Assembly (NCBI GenBank): GCA_000708835.1
Contig: DF236962.1
Span: 124,001 to 188,000 of the forward strand
Length of the DNA stretch: 64,000 nucleotides
Direction of reading: 5' to 3'
Source of the DNA: Klebsormidium nitens
Taxonomy: Eukaryota > Streptophyta > Klebsormidiophyceae > Klebsormidiales > Klebsormidiaceae
A program made the position numbers and the translations under genes. The notes under the pieces were generated by a model, which had not been told where the DNA came from, did not search any database, and saw only the letters and a program-made list of their open reading frames with translations. Of the stretch, positions 1 to 10,800 are shown piece by piece (the stretch's first letter is position 1; every line of letters starts with the position of its first letter).

Positions 1-3000
1 TCCTCCGCCCCGTGCTCTCGTCGAGCAGCGCCGTCAGGTCCACCAGGTCGGAGCCTTTGATGTGAATGCCCACCTCCTCCTCAACCTGCAGAAGGCGTCT
101 AGCTTCTAACTATGACTCCATTTTACAGCGTCCCTTTTGCAAGATCTCCAATGCTCTTCTTAGTGAAGCACTACCAAAGATGCGGATGAATCGCAACATG
201 GTTCAGAGAAGGATGGGAGAGTCACGGGCACGAAGCTATAGCGCGGCGTCGTCCAACCAGAAAGCGACAGCACGGAAAGCAATAGGCCACCAACGGTGTG
301 ACAATGAATTGAAGTCCACTTCCTCGCACATACCCACAGCGATGTTTCAAATCCAGATTCCATACCCTAAAAGATTATGATTGGAACGGTTCCACCGGAT
401 TCTGAGGTGCCCTAGCAGACTCGTTCTCTGGTGGGGTGTGTACGAAGCAGCCTCCTTCCTTCCGGTCAAAGCATGCAACCCCACAATAAACCTCCAGAGC
501 GCAACCCCCATAGTCCTATCACACCACATGGCAGATTTTCAGCAAAGGCGGCACCTCTTTGGCGGCCGTCCCGCTGAAGTCCCCCTCGTCGTCGTCCAGC
601 ATGCCAGCTGGCAGCTCCTTGAGCGCCCGACCCACGGGAACCCGCGCCTGCAATAAACAGCGAGAGATTCTCTTTATCAAGCAGCCACGTCATCAATCGT
701 ACGGACCAAGCTGACGTCGCACACTAAGGCGGGTTGGAACCCTGTTGGAACGGGTTTATGAAGGATCCGGGACGTTCTGATTACAGGCTGGGTTAAGGAA
801 GGTCAGTGTCGCGGCTTCAGCGCATAAATTCAGACTCTCTCACCCTTGACTCTTTATGGCGGTTCAGAATACAGAAGACACGCGATCACTATTGAGACAA
901 CAATTCGAGGGAACTCCAGATGACAACTTCGGCTCAAGTAGTAAAATCCCCAAGTGCTGCTCAGAAGAACTCGTGTCGGGTTCGCCGGAAGTGGCGCTCA
1001 TACTATATTCTTACCAACCATCTGATCTCAATGCCGCCATTACCGGTCCCTCGTTTCAATGATCGCTATGAGGCCCTTGCAGATGACCATTGAGGAGTTC
1101 AAGGAATGCTCCGAAGAGAGATCAGCGGATGGCCTGAAGCTCGATCCGGGGCATGAAGCATGCTGTCCGACATCTGCTTAAGAACCTCCTTTCTGACCAG
1201 CTTGAGATTGTCATGGCAGGTTACATCGCGACCTTAGAGTTTAAACCCTTAAAACCTTAAAACCCCTGTAAGATGGATTTCGCATATCTTATAATGTCCG
1301 TACCTGCTCTGTCAGGACAGCCCACGTGCGGCCCTCCGCCTTCAACAGCATGAGGATGCCCACAGCGCCTCCGCGCGCAAACACTATCCCCGGCAACTGC
1401 AGACGCATTCATTGGAAATGCGGCTTGACTTAGACTATAGATGCCGGATCGGGAGGTAAAAGCTTTACCAAACGTCGGTTCTAGGGGGCGGAATATCAAT
1501 GGGGCAGCAGTGTAGAACGATGTGAGCAGAACAGGGTTCCCAACTCTCCGAGAGTTGAATGTTGCTTCTTAGCGGCTCGTAAGATCTAGCAATTCCTATG
1601 CCTCGCCCCGTTAAAGACCAATGAGCTCAGTGGGAGTGCAACACATGCACAGCGGCAGATAGAAAAGACAGATTAAAAGACAAAGTAAGGAAGCCACGGG
1701 TTCGCAAGAACCGAAAGCGCAAAGCGTACTTGGATGCAGTGTTGTAAACACGCGCAACACCAGAAGCAATATAGGATCCGGTTTGCAGTGAGGCCCTTTT
1801 GAAGGACCCTGTCCAAGGTGACAAAGCTGTGGCATCAGAAAAAAACCGACATTATCTGAGCGCCGCCTCATGGCCCCCAACTAGTCCGCATCCTGGCCAC
1901 AAAGAGCATTCTTCTCAAGACAAAGCTTGACCGGGGGCTCTGTCAACAGAATTAAATCAAGAGAGGGCAGATCTTTCAACCTCGTTCCGCGAATGATTTC
2001 AAAGAGGGCATAGCCAAGGAGAAGGCTTGATCCCGGAAGCGAGCGTTGCACTGATTCTTAAGGCATGCTAACAGTGAAAGTCTCGGGGACAACATTGGTT
2101 GGCGCGAGGTTTTAAAGATGGGACTGAGCAGTATCAACTTTCACTAAGCATTCGGAGGAAAGAAACAGTTGGGCCCAACGTAAGGAGAACTGAGAGATTC
2201 AAAGTAAGAAGCAGACCGTGGGTGGCCTTTGAACTGATGCGGACCGTTGCAGCTTACACGAACCGGCTAGGAGCTTACAAATAAGCAAAGCAGGGCGACT
2301 GCCTTACAGCCAAACGACGGAAAGGACATCCTCGAAGCTGGCTGCACAAAAGAGAAGGAGAGAAGCCGGAGAGTTGAACAGCATAACTATTCAGCAGCGC
2401 CCAGAACTGAGTCGCTGCGACCACTCCCCAAGGCCACCAGATCTAGGCCCGTGCTCAACTCCAGACATGGTTGGCCGGGCATCCGACCGCCTCTCAACTT
2501 CTTCTCCACTTCGGAGGTTGGTGGTGTCGTCACGGCCGGAAATGGAATACATCATACGAAGGAAAGCATAACGAGGGACACGGCTTGCTGTTTATCCCAG
2601 CCGCCGAAGAGGTATGCGCCGATGAGTCAGGGACTTGAGCCGCAAAACAAAGATTCAGACGCTGTCCAATCTACGCGACAGACAAAGGAACAAAGCCAAG
2701 TTGAACGCCGCTCAGCACGCAGTTCAAAACTATCCAAACTTAACGAAGCTCTCAATGAAATTTGGATGTGCGAAACGTCGGGACAGCAGTGCTATGATCA
2801 GCTGCAGCGGCCGATTGGCGCCTGACAAAATGGTTCCGGCTGATAATCTTGCAGGGCGGGAGATTCAACAGGGGCTTCATCTGCTAAGACTCGAATTCGT
2901 GGACATGCGTTAAGGCAATTACTCCTCTTGCAAACGCACGACAGACTCAGAAAGTCTTGTTCATATTCTGAGGCACAGGAGTACATAACGACGCCTGGCT

Positions 3001-4612
3001 GGTTGGGCAACAAGATGGTGTCCCCAATCACCAAGAGCAGTTTTGGAACGTGGTCAGAGGAATTCAATGGGCGCGCAAAACAATATAACCGGTCCATAAC
3101 TTCTTGGAGGATCACGTGCTTTTGCCATTTTTGCTCATACCGCTCTAGTCCAAGGTGCCCTTCTCACCAAGACCGTTATCTGCCCACTAAAGTACCCGGA
3201 ACGTGACAAGTTTGCAGAACGGCTGCAGACAAACTCTTTGAGTTGATTGTTGGGCGGCGTTCTTGCCCACATTAAACAGCATCACGGCCTTGAACTTATT
3301 TCCTACTTTCGTTGATGTGCTAAAAGCACCTACATATCTGTCTAGTTTCGTATTTTGGGAACATAGAGCACTGGGGTTTTGGATCTCATTTCTTGGTACC
3401 CAGAACCGGGTTCGTTAAAGCACCTAGATCCGCTGTCCAAGAACAACGGTGGTCCCACTTGCCTATCGTGAAGCGAAATGTACGTTGGATCATGGGGTCA
3501 ATATTCGCAGGTTCCAACTAAGCACTTTGTCTTCGCTGGGCAAGCATCAACCATCGGGGCACCGTAAGGCCGCCAACTCAATCTGCATCAACCTCTGTTG
3601 TGCAACCGAAGTCTCATACGATAAGCAAACCTCGTGGCGTGGCTGCTACAAAGTGGAGAAGCGTGCGGAAGAAACTTTTCGCAGCGCTTCGACAAGTTGG
3701 GTCGCGGGATCCGTTTGTCCTTCTCTGGAACACTCCCGACTGGTTTCGGCTTTTGAGGTGCGCTTTCACAAGAGGGAAGGTGCAAAACACTTCGTAGTAA
3801 TTGCTTGACGACTGTCGCGGCCCCCGATGAGACGATCCTGATACCCTGTGACGTTATGGTGGGCTTCAACCTACCCAGACTAGGTAGCTGTGAGGTCCTG
3901 GACCTCGGGGCATGCGTATCGTGGCCATGCGAGCAAGCTCCCCCACTCTATTACTTCGAGTTCGTGTTATGTGAAAGCCTGTCCAGCCATTGCTGGACCT
4001 TTGAACGACCGAAAAGCAGGGCACACTCGACCTCGTGCTGGTGCCCTCGACGTTAATTTATCAGCTAGCAGTCAAGAAAGAAAGTTTGACACAAAAAGAA
4101 CAACAAGAATCCCGTGTGAAAGAACTTTCTTCAGTTCCAGCAACTTTCTCGTATCAAACGAGTTGAGAAATTAGCAACTGTGAAAACCCTTCCACAGAAA
4201 AGACTTCAGAGGTCACCGTCATCGTGACTGCACTTCCGCAGTCTCCGCTGAGCATCTCCTCGACGTGAAGAGATTGGTCTGGGTCGTCGGATTGGCCCCT
4301 CTCAGATACGTCCTCACCGTTTTCCCGGTGGCCTCGTCGACCACCTCCGCCTTGAACTTGACGAACCCGACGCGCTTGCCAAAGTGGTCCACGCTCTGCA
4401 CCAGCACGCTGCGCAGGGACACGCGCGCGCCACCGTTGCCCCCCAGCGTCAGCAGCCCCGACTTGGACCCCAGCGCTTTGAGCCACTGCTGAAACGGGAC
4501 GGAGTTTACCGCAGCGCTGGAAGCAGAAGGGGCGGGTGAGAACCGGCTTAGCCACTGTTTGGGGGCAAATTTGAAGGATTTGTCGGAGGGGAACTCATTG
4601 GGCAATTGAGAG
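1..4612 (-). CDS. NUDX14: ADP-sugar diphosphatase, NUDX14-like Nudix hydrolase (partial, 3' end beyond window)
   Basis: Four exons read on the minus strand: 4612-4318, 1396-1304, 647-555 and 85-1 (cut by the window edge). Donors are GTGAGG, GTACGG and GTGCCG; the acceptors within the model end in CAG, and all joins are phase 0. The product carries QSVDHFGKRVGFVKFKAEVV, then PGIVFARGGAVGILMLL, then LKELPAGMLDDDEGDF, then VEEEVGIHIKGSDLVDLTAL, matching in order plant NUDX14, a plastid enzyme that hydrolyses ADP-glucose and ADP-ribose. The Nudix box is spread over exons 3 and 4, and its usual Arg is Lys (AKEVEEEVGI). The exon at 4612 has an acceptor (GACGCAG) and an in-frame stop just upstream, so a further 5' exon, probably encoding the plastid transit peptide, must exist. 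A transit-peptide-like open frame at 5218-4979 (Ser/Arg/Leu-rich) is a candidate, but I found no good donor in it. The intron at 1397-4317 is 2.9 kb and shows nothing recognisable. Confidence 0.9.
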
Positions 4613-6583
4613 CTGCGTCAATCGTCCCTTGGCACCAGGCACGAGGTGGACACGGGCTGTGCTTGACTATCTACCCTCTTAGTAATGCATCGTGAAAGCT
4701 CAACAATTGAAGGACGCAGGGCTATCATCCGCTTTGGTTCTTAAAGTGTTCTCAAGCATGGCTGATCTAAGTAGCCGCACTTGTGGAGAAGGTCAAGGCC
4801 AGAACGAGAACACAATTCCAACTGTACTGGAACAGAAGTGCCCTTTGTGATTACAAGTGATTACAAGGCGCCACGGCCTACTTGTACGGATACACCTCCT
4901 TGCAAACCACTTGCCCACATCCCAAAGAGGGCAGCTAAGAAGCAAGTCAATATACGCGGGCAAACTGCCCAAGCGCTCCTAAGAACTGTGCCGCTGTATT
5001 TTGAGCTCATGACACCGCCAGAGAAGCTCACTCAAGATCGCTTTCTGAGAGCCCCACGACCCCGTTGACTGGGACTGAATCGTCCCTTGGCGGGACCTTG
5101 ATTGTGATGCTGGGAGGGTTGGGGGAGGGTCCAGGAGCGGTGGCCATGGCAGCAAACGTGCGCTTCGCAAAAGAAGGGGTCTGCAGGAAAACAGGGCTTC
5201 TACTGTTGTCAAATTCATTCCTTCGAAGGAGTCGTAATTGATTCGAGAGAAATCATGGACAAGACAGAACTTGTAAAATCTAATAGCAAGGTTCGTCTCA
5301 AAGTAAGAAAGGTCTTACAAATTACTTGTTGCAGGTGTTGGGCACTTTGTGATTGAGCTGAGAAATGACCTCCTGGGTGCTTGCAGCGAGCAGAAAGAGG
5401 AAAACAAACCAAGCTTAGAAAAGCCAAAGATTGTTTCAGAGACCCACTGTGCATTAGATCCAAACCTCGATATGTAAGGCAATTTTTTGCTGCCAGGTCT
5501 GCAAGACACGTTAAGCTGATCGTTAGATCTATTTCAGCAGTCCAACAAGCCATGCATACTTCTACTCCACTTCCGTTCAGCTCAGAAAGTCTACACAATT
5601 TTTGTTACGGGCTAAAGGCAAGGAGGGAGAAAATATGATTGCAAAGGTGACATAACACCACCATTGTACAAGGAGGATCAAACAAGAGATGGACTACTGG
5701 TTCGACGACCCAATGGGGGAAAACAGCTGTCTCAAGTTACTCTCAACCAGACTTTCCACTCCTTGCATGCAAACATGTTCATACTTTGCGCATGGCCAGC
5801 TCACTTCTTCAAAATTGACAAGATCCAAGGCTTCATCGCCTGACCACCACTGCGTCGATGAAGCGAGCAGGATTGCAAGCACCACCAAGATGACAAATGC
5901 AGTCCACATTGTGGAACTCGTGCTGAAACCCCCCACTCTATTCAAGCAGACTTTTGAAATTTGTGGGCAGCTTTGATCGTGCTTGAATTGCCCAACAGGG
6001 TCAGACTAAAGTCTTTAAAGTAGAGACAATGAGAAGAGCAATGCTGGAGTGCCCACCGCTTTCTGGCGGACGTAATGCTGGGAGTAAAAGTTGACACACG
6101 AGCCAAATGCACTCCTTCTCGGTTTGCTCGCCCTCTGTAGCTGGAAGTTCCAATCAGAAGCTGTCTCTGGGCAATGCTGACTTGAAGTGTGTACCTCTGT
6201 TTGGATTGCCCTCTTCTCTGCTGCACCACCGCAGATCAGCGACTCGACGGTAGCCGAGAGACTGCCCAGCTGCGAGAGGGGCTGGAGCCTGAGGCCAGCG
6301 AGAGCCAAAGAACGACACATGAGAAGGAAAGGAGCTTCACCAAACGCTGGCCTTTTCTCAGTTTGTCATGCTGGCCCTTCGCCGCCGCAGGCGTCGGAAC
6401 TTTCTGAAAGTTTTTGTTCAGGGTGCGATCGAGGTGCGTCCCCGGGGGGCTCGGGGGGGCGGAGCCCCCCCGATTTCTAAGTGAAAAGAAATGGGCAGTG
6501 AAGACTACCGGTCGTGATCTTTTTGTGGGCTCTATTTTTTGCCAAGATATATTTAGATGCCGCTGCCAACTTCATCCGAAGCA
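4613..6583. other. Region between NUDX14 exon and tRNA; probable unplaced NUDX14 first exon and promoter
   Basis: No gene could be supported here apart from the missing first exon of NUDX14, which should lie in this stretch on the minus strand. The only notable structure is a GC-rich inverted repeat near 6444-6470. A 15-base string (CCAAGGGACGATT plus flank) occurs twice on the minus strand, near 4635 and near 5090, suggesting a small duplication at the 5' end of the gene. Confidence 0.4.
6444..6470. repeat. Perfect GC hairpin upstream of tRNA gene
   Basis: GGGGGGCTC at 6444-6452 is the exact reverse complement of GAGCCCCCC at 6462-6470, giving a 9-bp stem with a 9-base G-rich loop. It lies 113 bases before the tRNA. 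No function is evident; in a nuclear genome this is not a bacterial-type terminator. Confidence 0.6.
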
Positions 6584-6682
6584 GCACCGGTGGTCTAGTG
6601 GTAGAATAGTACCCTGCCAACTGACGTCACCACGACGCAAGCGAGCTCGGTACAGACCCGGGTTCGATTCCCGGCCGGTGCA
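6584..6682 (+). tRNA. tRNA-Gly (anticodon GCC) with a 28-nt intron
   Basis: The acceptor stem GCACCGG (6584-6590) pairs with CCGGTGC (6675-6681), followed by discriminator A at 6682. The anticodon stem GTACC (6609-6613) pairs with GGTAC (6649-6653), and the T arm reads CCGGG-TTCGATT-CCCGG. The anticodon GCC is at 6616-6618, so it reads GGC/GGU glycine codons. Bases 6620-6647 interrupt the gene exactly one base 3' of the anticodon, the canonical position for nuclear tRNA introns cut by the tRNA splicing endonuclease. Removing them leaves a normal plant-type tRNA-Gly(GCC) of 71 bases with no encoded CCA. Intron-containing glycine tRNA genes are uncommon in the plant lineage. Confidence 0.95.
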
Positions 6683-6712
6683 AAAAATTCACGTTCAATC
6701 CATGTCGTCCCC

Positions 6713-6717
6713 TTTTT
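6713..6717 (+). terminator. Probable RNA polymerase III terminator (T5)
   Basis: This is the first run of four or more T residues downstream of the tRNA, 30 bases after its 3' end, which suits an RNA polymerase III stop. Confidence 0.6.
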
Positions 6718-6765
6718 ACCCTACGATCGGATCGTTTTACCGCTGCGAAATTTCAAGTGATACGG

Positions 6766-7206
6766 NNNNNNNNNNNNNNNNNNNNNNNNNNNNNNNNNNN
6801 NNNNNNNNNNNNNNNNNNNNNNNNNNNNNNNNNNNNNNNNNNNNNNNNNNNNNNNNNNNNNNNNNNNNNNNNNNNNNNNNNNNNNNNNNNNNNNNNNNNN
6901 NNNNNNNNNNNNNNNNNNNNNNNNNNNNNNNNNNNNNNNNNNNNNNNNNNNNNNNNNNNNNNNNNNNNNNNNNNNNNNNNNNNNNNNNNNNNNNNNNNNN
7001 NNNNNNNNNNNNNNNNNNNNNNNNNNNNNNNNNNNNNNNNNNNNNNNNNNNNNNNNNNNNNNNNNNNNNNNNNNNNNNNNNNNNNNNNNNNNNNNNNNNN
7101 NNNNNNNNNNNNNNNNNNNNNNNNNNNNNNNNNNNNNNNNNNNNNNNNNNNNNNNNNNNNNNNNNNNNNNNNNNNNNNNNNNNNNNNNNNNNNNNNNNNN
7201 NNNNNN
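6766..7206. other. Assembly gap (441 N)
   Basis: Unsequenced run of N. Open frames crossing it are artefacts. Confidence 1.
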
Positions 7207-7860
7207 GCACATGCGCGTTAAGCTAGTTCTTTAAGCTCAGCCAATCTTGGTTTGCACATGTACGTCCTGTATGATTTGTGCGCGTGCTATGTCAGTGTAC
7301 CTATGGCTAGATTGAGTTGCACCATTGCCGCCGAGCCGACTGCGTCAGCTACACACGCAAATCTACATCCGATGATCTCTTGCTTCGACTGGAGCGCAAG
7401 ATACGCGGCGGCCGCAATTACTAGGGCGCCATACGCGGGCCTATATACATTCAAATGAAATCCAAAATACATGCATCTTGGGGTCGCACATCATGCATCG
7501 CGTACGACCCATGACTATGCACAATGGACGGCCCGGCCATAACCATAGTGTCAATCCTCTGGACGTTACACAATTGCTGGAGCAACCATGTGTATGTGAT
7601 CTTTGACTACCATGCTTAACGTCAATTCATTTGCAACTTGCGAAGGACTCCTTGGTCTCTTGTTTGTTGTACCACACAAAGACCAGTCTCAGCGCCAAGA
7701 CTCGAACCAAGTCCGGCCGCCGACATAGTTGCTTCTAGGTATATCACGATGGTTGTACACCAGCAACAAACGAGCCATTTGGATACTACCGCCATAATTG
7801 GTTAAATGAAAGCACATTGGTCAAGTTTCCGGTCTAAAATCCAACTAGTGTAGAAATGGG
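7207..7860. other. Intergenic, no gene seen
   Basis: AT-richer sequence between the gap and the 3' end of the TRFL gene. It should contain the TRFL 3' untranslated region. I see no coding or RNA feature. Confidence 0.5.
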
Positions 7861-10800
7861 CTAAGCCAACGCGGCCTTCTCTTCGGCTTTCTTAAGGTTT
7901 CTCCACTTGTCTTTCAGATCCACACCCCTACGCTCTTGAAAGACGCCGTGGCGTAGCCCGTAAGCCCGGATAGCCTCCCACGGAATGCGGTGCTTGTTCT
8001 CGTCCTTTACATACATTGCAAAAGCATCCTACACGACGGATCAAAGGTGTGAGGACAAGCGATTGGGCTACCCGCCCAGGACCTCTTCACGAACATGAAA
8101 GACCCGTTGTGCGCAAGTCCAGGCAGTGAAAGCACATCCACAGCAGATATGTTCGGATCGCTTAGCCAAAAGAGCTCACGAGAGTATGCTGCTATCTCAG
8201 AGTGAATGAGAGCAATAGTATGGCATTACTTGCCAAAAGAAAACCCAGCCATTCTGAAAATTTGCGATGATCCTCTCGTTCTGCTCGTGACAGATCCAAC
8301 AATTGCTAACGTGCCTAGTAGGAAGCTTAACAAAATCTTGAGGGCTACGGATGCTGGGCTCACTTTCAGCCTCTTGATCTCCTCGTCGGACCAGTACCGG
8401 TTGTTCCGACGCCCCTCCTCACTCCTGCACGCGGGGATCTTTCAGCCGTCAGCAAATGCTCGATCAGTCAATCAAACATTCGTACTGTCAAACCGCACTT
8501 CCTGAAGAACGCTGGAAAGAGATTGTCATGCAACACCTTGAGATCTCACCAAACACCCAACAGCAGTCTGCAAAACATGCTTCTTCGTACCTGGTCCGCT
8601 CCTCAGCTTTCGCCTCCGCCTCTTCCTTCTTCGCGTCCCCGTTCTCGGCCGCCCCGGGCTCCTCGTCCGGCAGCTCCGGCATCTCTTCCTGGCCCGGAAT
8701 GTCCTGCCCGGTAGACGGCCCCGGGCGCTCGTCCGCCTCCCTAGGCTCAGACTGGCACTCCTCGGGGGGTGGGGGGGGCTGAGTGGACGGCCCAGGCTCG
8801 AGATGCTCTACGAGACGGGAGACGGGGCCTGGCGGGGGGGCGCTGGGGCCGGGCAGCGAAGCAGGGGGACCGTCGTGATTTAGCCTTCTGCAACGCAGTG
8901 GTTGGCAGGAGATTGACGTCAGAAGTGGCTTGCAAAAGTGTTATCAGTGCAATGACATGATAGGATCCTAAGCAGGTGCAAGCTTCTCCTGGTGAAATGT
9001 TGCGAGCTTTCTTCCAGGCAAATTCGGCCAGAGAGCGACAGCACTGTCTTTCACCAGCTTTTTGAGATGTGCCCAACTCAAGCGGCAACTGACAGAAGAT
9101 AAGACAGCACAAGGCCAAATGTTATTCTCACCGCGTAGCCTCTAGCTTGGCCCGAATCTCTTTCTCGCGCTTCTTCTTCAACTTCGCCAGGCACAACGGA
9201 CAAATGTACTCGAGCGGGGGTGTCTCGCTGACGCCCGCGCACGCATAGCAGGTCGCATCTGGAAGCACGCATCGTGTGTCAGCCGTTTGCTCGCCCCAAC
9301 GTGAATTCTCCTGGCTTTCTCGAATCCCGAAACCCACCTCTTTCGCGCCACAACACTTGGAAAGCCCAGGATCTTATGGTCGAACACGCATCGCTTCGGC
9401 CATTTGAGTAGGGAAGGTCAACTAAAGATTGCCTAAGGACGCAGGAGCTCATCGAAAAATGCTGGAGCCCACATTCATGAATTTCGAAGCCAAGGCGCAC
9501 ATTACCGGCCTGACCCAGTCTGAACCCTGGACAGCGCATTCGGTCTAGAGTAAATCATAGCAGACAATGAGCTTCGCCCAGTCTATCCTATTGTTTAGAC
9601 AAGCGCTCCAAGGGAAAGCACATTAAAAGGTCGGCTTCGCCCAGCCTATACCACGAACCAGATTATCAATCCAAGAAATACCAGAGCGAATAGATCGCCC
9701 CTGCAACGAAGCGCTCTGCCGCTTACTCGCACAGCCTGTGCACAGCAGCAGCGCCCCGACGTCCTCCACCTTGGCGTCGCAAAGGCAGCACCAGTCGTTA
9801 CTCCCGTCCTCTGTCAGCGTCAAGAACTGCGCATTGTGGTCCCCTCCCGCTTCCTCCTCAGGTCCGAGCTCCGGCATCGCAACATCCACCGCCTCGGCCC
9901 CCCTACTCGCCATCTCTAGTTCCTCCAACATTTTCAGGCCCTTCCGCCGGGCCCCCTCTCTGGGGGGAGCGCTGGCCCCCCCTGGTGGGAGATTTTCGGG
10001 AAGGGTTGGAGGGGGTTGGTGGTCCGGGGGGCTGAGGGCGTCGTCCATTTGAGAGTCCTGGGGGGGTGCGCCGACATCGTCGTCTACCGGAGGGAATTCA
10101 ACGTTCTCAGCCTGCACGGAATAACATCCAAAATCAGGGAACGTTATGCAACGGACTCGCAATGCGTATTTGCTATCCGTTTGACATAGTGGTGACATTC
10201 TGTGACGTGCTCAAGTCTGCTGCATCCAAAAAGCACAGTATCAACAACTATCAGAAACTCGTCGTGTCAAAAGACCCACACCGAACAGATCATCCACCTG
10301 TGGGCCAGCACGATCGCCGCCAACGCCGGCTCCCCGCTTATCCGCCACAACCCTCCTCCGCTTCAGGGGGGTCGTCTCCTCTTCCTCCTCGTCGGCAACA
10401 TTCACCGCCCCCCCTTGCACGGGCCCAGCTCCCCCCCCTCTCTCTGCCCTCCCCCCAAGCGGCGACGCCTGCTCTGGACTCGCCATCCCCGCCTTCGCAG
10501 GCCCGCTCTTGCGCCGCCTCATAGGCGACCGGGGGGGCGCGCCGTTTTCGTACACTCTCGGACGGCCCCTCGGGCGCTTCGGCTGCTCCGGATCCGGCTT
10601 CGGGTGGATCCTCGGCCGGCCGGGCCCTCGTTTTGGGGGGGACTCCATCAGTGCCAGCTCCATGCCGGGTGAACCCCCCTCCGAGTCGGAAAGGATCGCG
10701 CGTTTCCTCTTGCCGACCCCTGGTTTGCGGCCGCGTTTTGGAGGACCTAGATCCGGCGAGGATTGCAACGGAGAGTCCTCGAGAAGGCCCGGCGGCGCCT

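Noticed and set aside
4979-5218. Transit-peptide-like minus-strand frame as NUDX14 exon 1
   Set aside because: Composition and position fit, but no convincing donor joining in phase to the acceptor at 4613. Kept only as a candidate.
6444-6470. GC hairpin as a transcription terminator
   Set aside because: Intrinsic hairpin terminators are bacterial; this is nuclear DNA and no T-run follows the stem.
6414-7226. Open frames spanning the first N gap
   Set aside because: Made open only by unknown bases.
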